A DNA stretch of 63,179 nt, taken from positions 1-63,179 of the forward strand of contig JAJYLP010000008.1 in NCBI GenBank assembly GCA_021787615.1, in the 5' to 3' direction. Within the stretch, counting starts at the first letter, position 1. Each line of letters opens with the position of its first letter. This document shows, piece by piece, positions 54,908-63,179 of the stretch. Source of the stretch: Pseudomonadota bacterium (GTDB lineage Bacteria > Pseudomonadota > Gammaproteobacteria > Steroidobacterales > Steroidobacteraceae). The translations under genes and the position numbers were made by a program. Below the pieces are notes generated by a model. It did not search any database. It was not told the origin of the DNA and worked only from the letters and a program-made list of their open reading frames with translations.

Positions 54908-55666
54908 GTGAAAATCCTGCTCAGCAACGACGACGGCTACCATGCCCAGGGGATCCGCATCCTCAGGCGCAAGCTGGCGGATCTGGCCGAGGTCACCGTC
55001 GTCGCCCCCGACCGCAATCGCAGCGGCGCGAGCAACTCGCTCACGCTCGACATGCCGCTACGAGTGCTCGAGATCGAGCCCGGCCTTTACTGCGTGCAGG
55101 GCACGCCGACCGACTGCGTGCACCTGGCGATCACGGGGCTGTTTGATTTCGAGCACGACATGGTGGTCTCGGGCATCAACGACGGGGCCAATCTCGGCGA
55201 TGACGTGCTGTACTCCGGCACCGTCGCGGCCGCGATCGAGGGCCGCTGGCTCGGTCTGCCGACCTTCGCGGTGTCGCTGTGCACCCGGCCCGGCAGTGGC
55301 GGGCATTTCGAGACCGGCGCGGCCGTGGCGCATCGGCTGGTCGCCGAGATGCTCAAGCGACCGCTGGATGCTTCGCTCATCCTCAACGTCAACGTCCCGG
55401 ACGTCCCGCTCGAGGCGCTGCGCGGTTACCGCGCCACCCGCCTCGGCTACCGCCATCGCTCCGAGCCCATCGTGCCCTCGCGCGACCCGCGCGGCCGCCC
55501 GGTGTACTGGGTGGGGCCCGCCGGCACGCAGCAGGATGCCGGGCCCGGCACGGATTTTCACGCCATCGCCGAGGGCTACGTCTCGGTGACGCCGCTGCAG
55601 ATCGACCTGACGCGCCATGCCGCGCTCACCCCGCTGCGCAGCTGGCTGGAGCGGCTCGATGAGTGA
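54908..55666 (+). CDS. surE: 5'/3'-nucleotidase SurE
   Basis: Metal-dependent nucleoside monophosphate phosphatase, 252 aa. Metal and active-site motifs are [45 protein letters not shown] and [20 protein letters not shown]. It ends with [17 protein letters not shown]. The GTG at 54908 gives the normal N-terminus but has no clear ribosome-binding site. It overlaps pcm by 8 bp. Confidence 0.96.
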   Translation: MKILLSNDDGYHAQGIRILRRKLADLAEVTVVAPDRNRSGASNSLTLDMPLRVLEIEPGLYCVQGTPTDCVHLAITGLFDFEHDMVVSGINDGANLGDDVLYSGTVAAAIEGRWLGLPTFAVSLCTRPGSGGHFETGAAVAHRLVAEMLKRPLDASLILNVNVPDVPLEALRGYRATRLGYRHRSEPIVPSRDPRGRPVYWVGPAGTQQDAGPGTDFHAIAEGYVSVTPLQIDLTRHAALTPLRSWLERLDE

Positions 55667-56321
55667 CCTGCGCATGGCGGGCATCGGCATGACCTCGGCG
55701 CGCACGCGCGACCGCCTGGTGCAGCGCCTGCGCGAGCAGGGCATCAGCAACCTTGCGGTACTCGATCGCATCCGCAATGTGCCGCGCCACATCTTTGTCG
55801 ACGAGGCCCTCGGCAGCCGCGCCTACGAGGACACGGCGCTGCCGATCGGCTTCGGCCAGACCATCTCGCAGCCGTACATCGTGGCGCGCATGAGCGAGGC
55901 GCTGCTCGAGGGCGGACCGCTTGGCAGTGTGCTTGAGGTGGGCACCGGCTGCGGCTACCAGACGGCAGTGCTCGCGCCGCTCGTGGAGCGCCTGTTCACG
56001 ATCGAGCGCATCGGGGGCCTGCTCGAGCGCGCCAGGGAGCGGCTGAAGGAGCTCGACATCCGCACCGTCAAGTTCCACCACGGCGACGGCAGCCAGGGCT
56101 GGAAGAGTCAGGCGCCGTTTGACGGCATTCTGGTGGCGGCCGCACCGCTGGTCGTGCCGCCGGCGCTCGTGCGCCAGCTCGCCCCGGGCGGACGGCTCAT
56201 CGTGCCGGTGGGCTCGGAGGGCGAGCAGGAGCTGATGCGCTTCACGCGGCGCGAGCAGGGCGTAGTGCGCGAGTCGCTCGGCCGCGTGGCGTTCGTGCCA
56301 CTGCTCGGCGGCAAGAACTGA
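55659..56321 (+). CDS. pcm: Protein-L-isoaspartate O-methyltransferase
   Basis: Repairs isoaspartyl residues using SAM. The 220-aa product has [38 protein letters not shown], the SAM-binding [36 protein letters not shown] and [15 protein letters not shown]. The surE-pcm overlap is the standard gammaproteobacterial pair. The usual downstream nlpD-rpoS genes are not present here. Confidence 0.96.
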   Translation: MSDLRMAGIGMTSARTRDRLVQRLREQGISNLAVLDRIRNVPRHIFVDEALGSRAYEDTALPIGFGQTISQPYIVARMSEALLEGGPLGSVLEVGTGCGYQTAVLAPLVERLFTIERIGGLLERARERLKELDIRTVKFHHGDGSQGWKSQAPFDGILVAAAPLVVPPALVRQLAPGGRLIVPVGSEGEQELMRFTRREQGVVRESLGRVAFVPLLGGKN

Positions 56322-56713
56322 TCCGCCGCGGCGCCGATTGAGCGCACGGGAATCGGCGTGAATTTATGTCTATAAGTTATTGAAAATAAATACTAATTTA
56401 CCAGCCATAGCTTGTGCTGCCCGGCTTTCGAGCCGCTGCGCCAGGCCGGCGCGCTGTTTTTCGCGTCGCGTCGGAAAAACGCTTGCCAGCACAAAACCGT
56501 CGTGGTTAACATACCGCCCGTCTCTCGCGAGCGACAAACGTCGCCGGGGGGGACGCCGGGAGAGGGCACAGGGAGGAGGGGGCGGGCGAGACAAAAGCAA
56601 CAATAGCGACAATTCGATCGCGACCAGCAAAAGCAATAACAGTGCAGCGTTCGGCGCGTCGGGTCGTGGAGTTGAAACCCCTCCCCCTGTGCCTTCCTCG
56701 ATGCCGGCGCGGC
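56322..56713. other. AT-rich intergenic region, no confident gene
   Basis: The stretch 56356-56400 (TATGTCTATAAGTTATTGAA and following) is strikingly AT-rich against its surroundings. On the minus strand a frame runs down to 56370 with a hydrophobic core (NAALLLLLLVAIELSLLLLL) followed by Pro/Arg-rich sequence. It has no good start or recognisable domain, so I do not call it a gene. It may hold promoter or transcript-end signals. Confidence 0.4.
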
Positions 56714-57085
56714 TCACGCGAAGAACAAAGCCGCCGCGACCCGCCGGTCCTCTTGCACCAGAATGTTGAACGTCCGGCACGCCGCGCCGAGATCCATCAC
56801 CTCGAGTCCAACGCCGCGCGTGCTGAAAGCCGAGCGAATCGGCGCCGGCGCAAAGCGTTGCTGCGCCCCCGTGCCGATCAGCACCAGCTGCGGCTCGAGC
56901 GCGAAGATGGGCTCGAGATGCGCCGCCTCGAGCGCCTCGAAATGCGCCGGCTCCCACTCGGTGATGAGCCGCTCGGCGGTGAGAATGCAGCTCGCGCGCA
57001 CCACGGTCTCACCGATGCGCAGCTCGTGCGGCGAGTAGGCGCGCACCGTATTGACGTGCGTTGAGTTCTCTAAACTGAATCGCAT
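56714..57085 (-). CDS. Mth938-like domain protein (DUF498)
   Basis: The 123-aa product matches the small Mth938/NDUFAF3-like family: MRFSLENSTHVNTVRAYSPH, LRIGETVVRASCILTAERL, PQLVLIGTGAQQRFAP, then GLEVMDLGAACRTFNILVQE and RRVAAALFFA. The function in bacteria is unknown; the mitochondrial relative helps assemble complex I. The ATG at 57085 is preferred because the longer frame upstream overlaps the divergent RpfE-like gene. The gap to that gene is only 18 bp. Confidence 0.88.
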   Translation of the reverse strand: MRFSLENSTHVNTVRAYSPHELRIGETVVRASCILTAERLITEWEPAHFEALEAAHLEPIFALEPQLVLIGTGAQQRFAPAPIRSAFSTRGVGLEVMDLGAACRTFNILVQEDRRVAAALFFA

Positions 57086-57103
57086 GACGGTACGATACCG
57101 CCC

Positions 57104-58120
57104 GTGAGCGAACTCGTCATCGTGATCACGGATTTGTACCTCGATCCAGACCCTGGCGCGCCGCCGAGCGGGCGCGGCGTGCTGCCGGGCATCGAGTCGT
57201 TGACGCGCTTTGCGCGTGTCCGAGCGCTCGAGCAGTCCTGGCGCGAGTGGGCCGCGCGGTGGCTCGGGCTCGAGCGCTATGCGGACTTGCCGCCGGCGAG
57301 CATCGCGGCCTCGGGCGCAGCGGGCGGGCCGCCCGGGGCGGCGGTGTGGCTCGCCGAGCCGCTGCACCTGACCGAGGGGATCGGCCGGGTGCATCTGGAG
57401 CGGCGGGGCCGGCTGCGGCTCGCCGCGCCCGAGGCCGAGCGGCTGGCCGCCGATTTCAACGCGCTGTACGCCGGCTCGGGATTCGCGCTCAGCCCGCTGC
57501 CCGGCGGAACGTTTCTGCTCGCCGCCCCGGCGGGTGAGACGCCGCGCACCTGCGAGCCGGCGCGCGTGCCGGCCGGGACGCTGGCCGAGTCACTGCCGAG
57601 CGGCAGCGGCGCGGGCGCGCTGCGGCGCCTCGGCGCCGAGCTCGAGATGTGGCTGCACCAGCACCCGCTCAATGCCGAGCGCACCGCCCGCGGCGAGCCG
57701 CCGGTCTCGACGCTGTGGATCTGGGGCGGCGGGGCGGCGCCGGCCCGCGCGGCGCCCGCGAGCGCGGCGCGCGCGGCCGTGTACGGGACCGAGGCGTACC
57801 TGGCGGGACTGGCGCGCCTCGGCGGGACCGAGTCCCGCCCCGTCCCGCCCGAGTGGCCGTACGCGCGCGCCGGGGCGCTCGAGAGCGCGCTGCTTGCGCT
57901 CGAGGTGAGCGATGCGCTGCAGCGCGAGCCGGGCGCGGATCTGCTGCGCGCGCTCGCGGACCTCGATCGGCGCTGGATCGCCCCGGCCGTCGCGGCGCTG
58001 GGCGCCGGCTCGCTCGAGCGGCTCTGGCTGCTCGCGAATGACCGGGCGTGGTGCCTGCGATCGCGCGACCGCTGGCGGCGCTGGCGGCGCGGCCGGGCGG
58101 GGCTGGAGGCGCTGGCATGA
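57104..58120 (+). CDS. RpfE-like protein of unknown function
   Basis: The 338-aa product begins ELVIVITDLYLDPDPGAP. It has no membrane segment, and its body resembles the RpfE family found beside recJ in Xanthomonas, with LPGIESLTRFARVRALEQSW, ELEMWLHQHPLNAERTARGE and VSTLWIWGGG. Some family members are annotated as phosphoglycerate mutase-like, and the WLWGGG-type motif suits that fold, but the catalytic set cannot be confirmed by eye. RpfE was named from a cluster that regulates pathogenicity factors; its biochemical role is not established. Its stop overlaps the recJ ATG (ATGA). Confidence 0.75.
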   Translation: MSELVIVITDLYLDPDPGAPPSGRGVLPGIESLTRFARVRALEQSWREWAARWLGLERYADLPPASIAASGAAGGPPGAAVWLAEPLHLTEGIGRVHLERRGRLRLAAPEAERLAADFNALYAGSGFALSPLPGGTFLLAAPAGETPRTCEPARVPAGTLAESLPSGSGAGALRRLGAELEMWLHQHPLNAERTARGEPPVSTLWIWGGGAAPARAAPASAARAAVYGTEAYLAGLARLGGTESRPVPPEWPYARAGALESALLALEVSDALQREPGADLLRALADLDRRWIAPAVAALGAGSLERLWLLANDRAWCLRSRDRWRRWRRGRAGLEALA

Positions 58121-59832
58121 TGTTGCGCGTGGTGCGCCGCCCGGAGGCGGCGGGCGAGCGGTTGCTTCCCGGGCTGCATCCGGTGCTGAGCCGCGTGTAC
58201 CGCGCGCGCGGCGTGCGCAGCGCCGAGGATCTCGACACCTCGCTCGAGCGCCTCACGCCCGTCGGCACGCTCGAGTCGGTCGAGGCGGCCGCCGAGCTGC
58301 TGCTCGCGCAGCGCGCGGGTGGGCGCATCCTGGTGGTCGGGGATTTCGATGCCGACGGGGCGACCAGCTCCGCGCTGATGCTGCGGGCGCTGCGCGCCTG
58401 GGGGTTCGAGGCGGATTTTCTGGTGCCGAACCGCTTCGAGTTCGGCTACGGGCTGACGCCCGAGATCGTACGCGTGGCGGCCGAGCGCGCCCCGAGCCTG
58501 ATCGTCACGGTGGACAACGGTATCGCCAGTCTCGCCGGCGTCGCCGAGGCGCGCGAGCGCGGCATCGAGGTCCTGATCACCGACCATCACCTGCCCGGCA
58601 GCGAATTGCCCGCCGCGCGCGTCATCGTCAATCCCAACCTGCCGGGCAGCCGCTTCGCGAGCCGCTCGCTCGCCGGGGTGGGCGTGGCGTTCTACGTGCT
58701 CGCGGCGCTGCGGCGGCGGCTGCAGAGGGGCGCTCTGCTGGGCGCGGATGCGCCGGGGGTGGCCGAGTGGCTCGACCTGGTTGCGCTTGGCACGGTGGCG
58801 GATCTGGTGCCGCTCGATGGCAACAACCGGGTCCTGGTCGCCCAGGGCATCAGGCGGATCCGCGCGGGACGCTGCGCCGCGGGCATCCGTGCGCTGCTCG
58901 AGGCCGCGGGCCGGCCGCTCGCGCGAGTGACCAGCGCCGACCTGGCGTTCGCGGTGGCGCCGCGGCTGAATGCGGCGGGAAGGCTCGATGACATGTCGAT
59001 CGGCATTCAGTGCCTGCTCGCCGACGCCGGCGATGCCGCGGGACTCGCTACGCGGCTCGATGCGCTCAACCGCGAGCGGCGCGAGATCGAAGCGCGGATG
59101 CAGGCCGAAGCGCTTGCCGCGGTCCGCGGACTCGATGAGGCGCGCACGCGCGCCGCGCAGCGCAGCGCGGTGTGCCTGTTCGACGAGAGTTGGCACCAGG
59201 GTGTGGTCGGGCTGGTGGCGAGCCGTGTCAAGGAGCGCGTGCGCCGTCCCGTCATCGCGTTCGCTGTGGCCGGGGACGGGGATCTGCGCGGCTCGGCGCG
59301 CTCGGTGCCCGGAGTACATATCCGCGACGTGCTGGCCGAGCTCGATGCGCGCCATCCGGGACTGATGGGCCGCTTCGGCGGCCATGCGATGGCCGCCGGG
59401 CTGACGCTGCCGCGCTCGCGGCTCGATGAGTTTGCCGCGTTGTTCGATGCGCAGGTGGCCGGGTTGACGCCGCGCGGGGTGCTCGCCGATGCGATCGAGA
59501 CCGACGGGGAACTCGACGTGGAGGAGATTGCACTCGAGACAGCCGAAGCGCTCCGCGCGGGCGGCCCCTGGGGACAAGCGTTCCCCGAGCCGTGCTTTGA
59601 TGGTGTGTTCACGGTACGCAATGCCCGCGTGGTGGGTGAGCGTCACGTCAAGATGTGGGTGCAGGGAGCCCGCAATCGCGCCTTCGACGCCATTGCGTTC
59701 AATCTGCTCGATCCCGAGGTCGGCATGCCCTTGCCGGAAGGGGAGCGGCGGCTGGTGTACCGCCTGGATGTCAACGAATACCAGGGTGAGCGGCGGCTGC
59801 AGCTGCTGGTCGATCACGTTCTGGCCCCCTGA
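58117..59832 (+). CDS. recJ: Single-stranded-DNA-specific exonuclease RecJ
   Basis: 5'-3' ssDNA exonuclease used in recombination and mismatch repair. The 571-aa product has the DHH-family motifs ILVVGDFDADGATSSALML, IVTVDNGIAS, VLITDHHLPG, PNLPGSRF, DLVALGTVADLVPLDGNNR and, in the DHHA1 part, HQGVVGLVASRVKER and GRFGGHAMAAGLTL. The C-terminal OB domain ends GERRLQLLVDHVLAP. The ATG at 58117 has GGAGG upstream and overlaps the stop of the RpfE-like gene. Confidence 0.96.
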   Translation: MMLRVVRRPEAAGERLLPGLHPVLSRVYRARGVRSAEDLDTSLERLTPVGTLESVEAAAELLLAQRAGGRILVVGDFDADGATSSALMLRALRAWGFEADFLVPNRFEFGYGLTPEIVRVAAERAPSLIVTVDNGIASLAGVAEARERGIEVLITDHHLPGSELPAARVIVNPNLPGSRFASRSLAGVGVAFYVLAALRRRLQRGALLGADAPGVAEWLDLVALGTVADLVPLDGNNRVLVAQGIRRIRAGRCAAGIRALLEAAGRPLARVTSADLAFAVAPRLNAAGRLDDMSIGIQCLLADAGDAAGLATRLDALNRERREIEARMQAEALAAVRGLDEARTRAAQRSAVCLFDESWHQGVVGLVASRVKERVRRPVIAFAVAGDGDLRGSARSVPGVHIRDVLAELDARHPGLMGRFGGHAMAAGLTLPRSRLDEFAALFDAQVAGLTPRGVLADAIETDGELDVEEIALETAEALRAGGPWGQAFPEPCFDGVFTVRNARVVGERHVKMWVQGARNRAFDAIAFNLLDPEVGMPLPEGERRLVYRLDVNEYQGERRLQLLVDHVLAP

Positions 59833-60009
59833 GGGTTTCCCTTCTCGCGGCGTGCTGCGTCACTCGATGGTGGGCGTGCGGCCGCATGGGTCCGTGCGCT
59901 CGGCCGCGGCGCTGCGCTCTTGCGCCGCAACCGCGGCGGGGTCAGGCGGCCCCCGCGCGATCGGATCCCCATGCGACATGGCGCGCGCGCCGGGCGAGGG
60001 GGATCGATC

Positions 60010-61008
60010 GTGGAAGCCATGCTCGAATTCGCGCAGCTGCTCTATCGCACCGCGCAGCACACGCCGACCGAGCGCTTCCAGGATCTGGCGCTCATCGCAC
60101 TGGGCGAGCACGTGCGTTTCGAGGCGGCGCTGTGGTTCACCGGCCGCCTGAGCGCCGGTCAGGTGCAGGTGCATCGCCTGCACGCCCACCGCCTCTGCCC
60201 CGAGGTGGCGGTGAGCGTTCTGCGCCACTGCCCGCACGCCCTGGCGGCGACGGCGGCGGCCCCAGGCTGTGCGCATAGCATCGATGCCGCAGAGCTCTTG
60301 GCCCGAGAAGCGTGCCAGGCGCAGCTTGCGCAAGCGCGGCGCTGGGGCATCGAGCGGCAACTGCTGATCGCGCGGCCTGCGGCGGGGGATGCCGCCGGCG
60401 AGTGGCTCTCGCTGCACCGCCCGCACCGCGATGCGCCGTTTGACGACGCGGATCGCTCGAGGCTGCGCCTGCTGATGCCGCACCTGTCGGAGTCCCGCTG
60501 TGTGAACCGGGCGCTGTGCCTGCGGCGCGCCTCGGAAGAGCCGCTGCTCGCTGCGGCGCCGCATCGGGCGTTGACTCTGCCCGACGGCACGGTGCTGCAT
60601 TGCGGACAGCGCGTGAGCGAGGCGATTGGTGCCACTTGGGCGCACTGGGACGGGCTGCGGCTACCGGCGCCGCTCGTTGCCCGGGCGCTGCGCGGGGAGG
60701 CGGTCCCGCTCGAGCGGCGCGGCGAGCGCATCGTGGCGCGCCGCTTCACCGATTCGCTGGTGCTCACCGTGCGCTGCCTGCCCGTCAGTGAGCGCCTGAC
60801 GCGCCGTGAGTACCAGATCGTTCGGCTGTACGCTGCCGGGCGAAGCTACCGCGAAGTAGCGCGTCACTGTGCTCTCGCTGCGGGCACGGTGCGCTGCGTC
60901 CTGCACACCTGCTATCGCAAGCTCGGCATCAACAGCCGCGGCGAGCTTGGGCGGCTGCTCGCGCGCGAGGCCGGCGCGAGGCTGGAAATTCCGCCGCCGG
61001 ATCGCTAG
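60010..61008 (+). CDS. LuxR-type helix-turn-helix regulator, orphan
   Basis: About 332 aa. The C-terminal 65 residues are a LuxR/FixJ-type DNA-binding domain: LTRREYQIVRLYAAGRSYRE, then VARHCALAAGTVRCVLHTCY and RKLGINSRGELGRLL. The N-terminal part (about 1-250) is helical and could be a GAF-like ligand domain, but I recognise no family; there is no receiver Asp and no autoinducer-binding signature. GTG at 60010, with GGGGG eight bases before it, or the ATG at 60019, are the likely starts; the frame is open to 59920. It sits between recJ and prfB on the same strand, with about 180 bp upstream containing nothing else. Confidence 0.75.
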   Translation: MEAMLEFAQLLYRTAQHTPTERFQDLALIALGEHVRFEAALWFTGRLSAGQVQVHRLHAHRLCPEVAVSVLRHCPHALAATAAAPGCAHSIDAAELLAREACQAQLAQARRWGIERQLLIARPAAGDAAGEWLSLHRPHRDAPFDDADRSRLRLLMPHLSESRCVNRALCLRRASEEPLLAAAPHRALTLPDGTVLHCGQRVSEAIGATWAHWDGLRLPAPLVARALRGEAVPLERRGERIVARRFTDSLVLTVRCLPVSERLTRREYQIVRLYAAGRSYREVARHCALAAGTVRCVLHTCYRKLGINSRGELGRLLAREAGARLEIPPPDR

Positions 61009-61052
61009 CATGACTGGCTCATACCCGCATCTCACCCGGACGGCACCGCACG

Positions 61053-62148
61053 ATGGAAGTCAATCCTCTCAAGCGCCAGCTCAAAGACCTCGAGGAGCGC
61101 ATGGGCGCCCTACGGGGGTTTCTTTGAGTACGACCTCAAGAAAGAGCGCTTGGAGGAAGTCGCGCGCGAGCTCGAGGAGCCGAGCGTCTGGTCGCAGCCT
61201 GAGCGCGCGCAGCAGCTCGGCCGCGAACGGGCGCGCCTGAACGGCGACCTCGAGGCGATCGACCGGGTCGAGGGCGGTCTGCGCGACGCCGCGGAGCTGC
61301 TCGAGCTCGCCGAAGGCGAGGGCGATGAGGCGACCGTGCGCGAGCTCGGCCGCGAGGCCGGGGAGCTCGAGACCGCGGTGCGCCGGCTCGAGCTGAAGCG
61401 CATGTTTCGCGGCGAGATGGACTCGCACAATGCATTTCTCGACATCCAGGCCGGCGCCGGCGGCACCGAGGCGCAGGACTGGGCGCAGATGCTGCTCAGG
61501 ATGTACCTGAGGTGGGGCGCCTCGCGCGGCTTCGCCTGCGAGGTGATCGACTCGAACCCGGGCGAGGTGGCGGGCTTCAAGAGCGCCACCATCGAGGTGC
61601 GGGGCGAGTTCGCCTACGGCTGGCTGCGCACCGAGACCGGCGTGCACCGCCTGGTGCGCAAGTCGCCGTTCGACTCGGGCAACCGCCGCCATACCTCCTT
61701 CGCCTCGGTGTTCGTCTCCCCGGAGGTCGATGAGGACATCGACATCGAGATCAATCCGGCGGACCTGAAGACCGACGTGTACCGCTCCTCGGGCGCCGGC
61801 GGCCAGCACGTCAACAAGACCGAGTCGGCGGTGCGCATCACACACGTCCCGAGCGGGATCGTGGTCGCCTGCCAGGCCGAGCGCAGCCAGCACAAGAACC
61901 GCGCCACAGCGATGAAGATGCTGAAGGCGAAGCTCTACGAGCTGGAAGTCAACAAGCGCAACGCCGCCGCCCAGGTGCTCGAGGAGTCCAAGTCCGACGT
62001 GAGCTGGGGTAACCAGATCCGCTCCTACGTGCTCGACCAGTCGCGCATCAAGGATCTGCGCACCGGCGTGGAAGTGGGCAACACTACCGCGGTGCTCGAT
62101 GGGGATCTCGATCAGTTCCTGGAGGCCTCGCTCAAGGCGGGGTTGTAG
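61053..62148 (+). CDS. prfB: Peptide chain release factor 2 (programmed +1 frameshift)
   Basis: RF2 terminates translation at UGA and UAA. The first frame reads [20 protein letters not shown], then RGFL and an in-frame TGA at 61125-61127. Skipping the T at 61125 continues [20 protein letters not shown] and the rest of a normal 364-aa RF2. Key motifs are SPF in [15 protein letters not shown] (stop-codon recognition) and GGQ in [17 protein letters not shown] (peptidyl hydrolysis). Low RF2 lets the ribosome stall at UGA and shift +1, giving autoregulation. lysS follows 7 bp later, as in E. coli. Confidence 0.96.
61114..61127 (+). promoter_or_regulatory. prfB: prfB programmed frameshift site
   Basis: GGGGGTTTCTTTGA: an internal Shine-Dalgarno-like GGGGG lies 3 bp before the slippery CTT-TGA, as in the E. 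coli site (GGGGG-TAT-CTT-TGA). Here the base after UGA is G, not C. Confidence 0.9.
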
Positions 62149-62155
62149 GCCATTT

Positions 62156-63179
<1,024 letters not shown>

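Noticed and set aside
57277-59817. 846-aa antisense frame over the RpfE-like gene and recJ
   Set aside because: recJ is certain on the plus strand; the antisense frame has no recognisable motif.

Overview
The window is about 63 kb of GC-rich chromosome (roughly two-thirds G+C by eye). It carries the conserved gene order of a gammaproteobacterium: map-glnD-dapC-dapD facing rpsB-tsf-pyrH-frr-uppS-cdsA-dxr-rseP-bamA-skp-lpxD-fabZ-lpxA-lpxB-rnhB-dnaE-accA-tilS-pyrG-kdsA-eno-ftsB-ispD-ispF, then truD-surE-pcm and recJ-prfB-lysS. A GTP-type PEP carboxykinase and an RpfE-like gene directly upstream of recJ point towards the Xanthomonadales/Nevskiales side of the class. The exact genus cannot be fixed from the sequence.

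Region 1 (1-3.3 kb) is accessory and decayed. It holds an ISL3-type transposase remnant, a small ORF coupled to an AbiEii-like nucleotidyltransferase that is frameshifted at its catalytic motif, and an apparently intact HigB/HigA toxin-antitoxin pair with its own palindromic operator. The higBA pair lies between two exact 17-bp copies of the dusA 5' coding motif (2293-2309 and 3313-3329), as expected for an island inserted at the known dusA attachment site.

Region 2 (3.3-19.6 kb) holds dusA, a nucleotidyl cyclase fused to an FHA domain, pckG, a DinG/YoaA-type helicase, tsaB, and a phosphate-control block: phoB-phoR-phoU (followed by dsbB), a porin under a tandem Pho box array, and two adjacent pstB genes without pstSCA. 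dapE, a short PadR-type regulator and a cupredoxin fragment are also here.

Region 3 (19.6-51.7 kb) is the core macromolecule, lysine, lipid A and isoprenoid block. Most genes overlap by 4 bp (ATGA/GTGA), so it reads as long, translationally coupled operons. It joins translation (rpsB, tsf, frr, map), nucleotide supply (pyrH, pyrG), undecaprenyl and MEP isoprenoid synthesis (uppS, dxr, ispD, ispF), outer-membrane biogenesis (bamA, skp, lpxD, fabZ, lpxA, lpxB, kdsA, rseP), DNA replication (dnaE, rnhB) and fatty acid entry (accA).

Region 4 (51.7-63.2 kb) starts with a PNGase A-like gene that has lost its N-terminus, inserted between ispF and truD. It continues with truD, a convergent Smr gene, surE, pcm, an AT-rich gap, a Mth938-like gene, the RpfE-like gene, recJ, an orphan LuxR-type regulator, prfB with a programmed +1 frameshift, and the 5' part of lysS, which runs off the window.

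No tRNA, rRNA or CRISPR array was seen. The most interesting items are the dusA-site higBA mini-island, the Pho-box-driven porin, the cyclase-FHA fusion with an altered catalytic position, the long C-terminal tail on ribosomal protein S2, and the truncated PNGase A gene.
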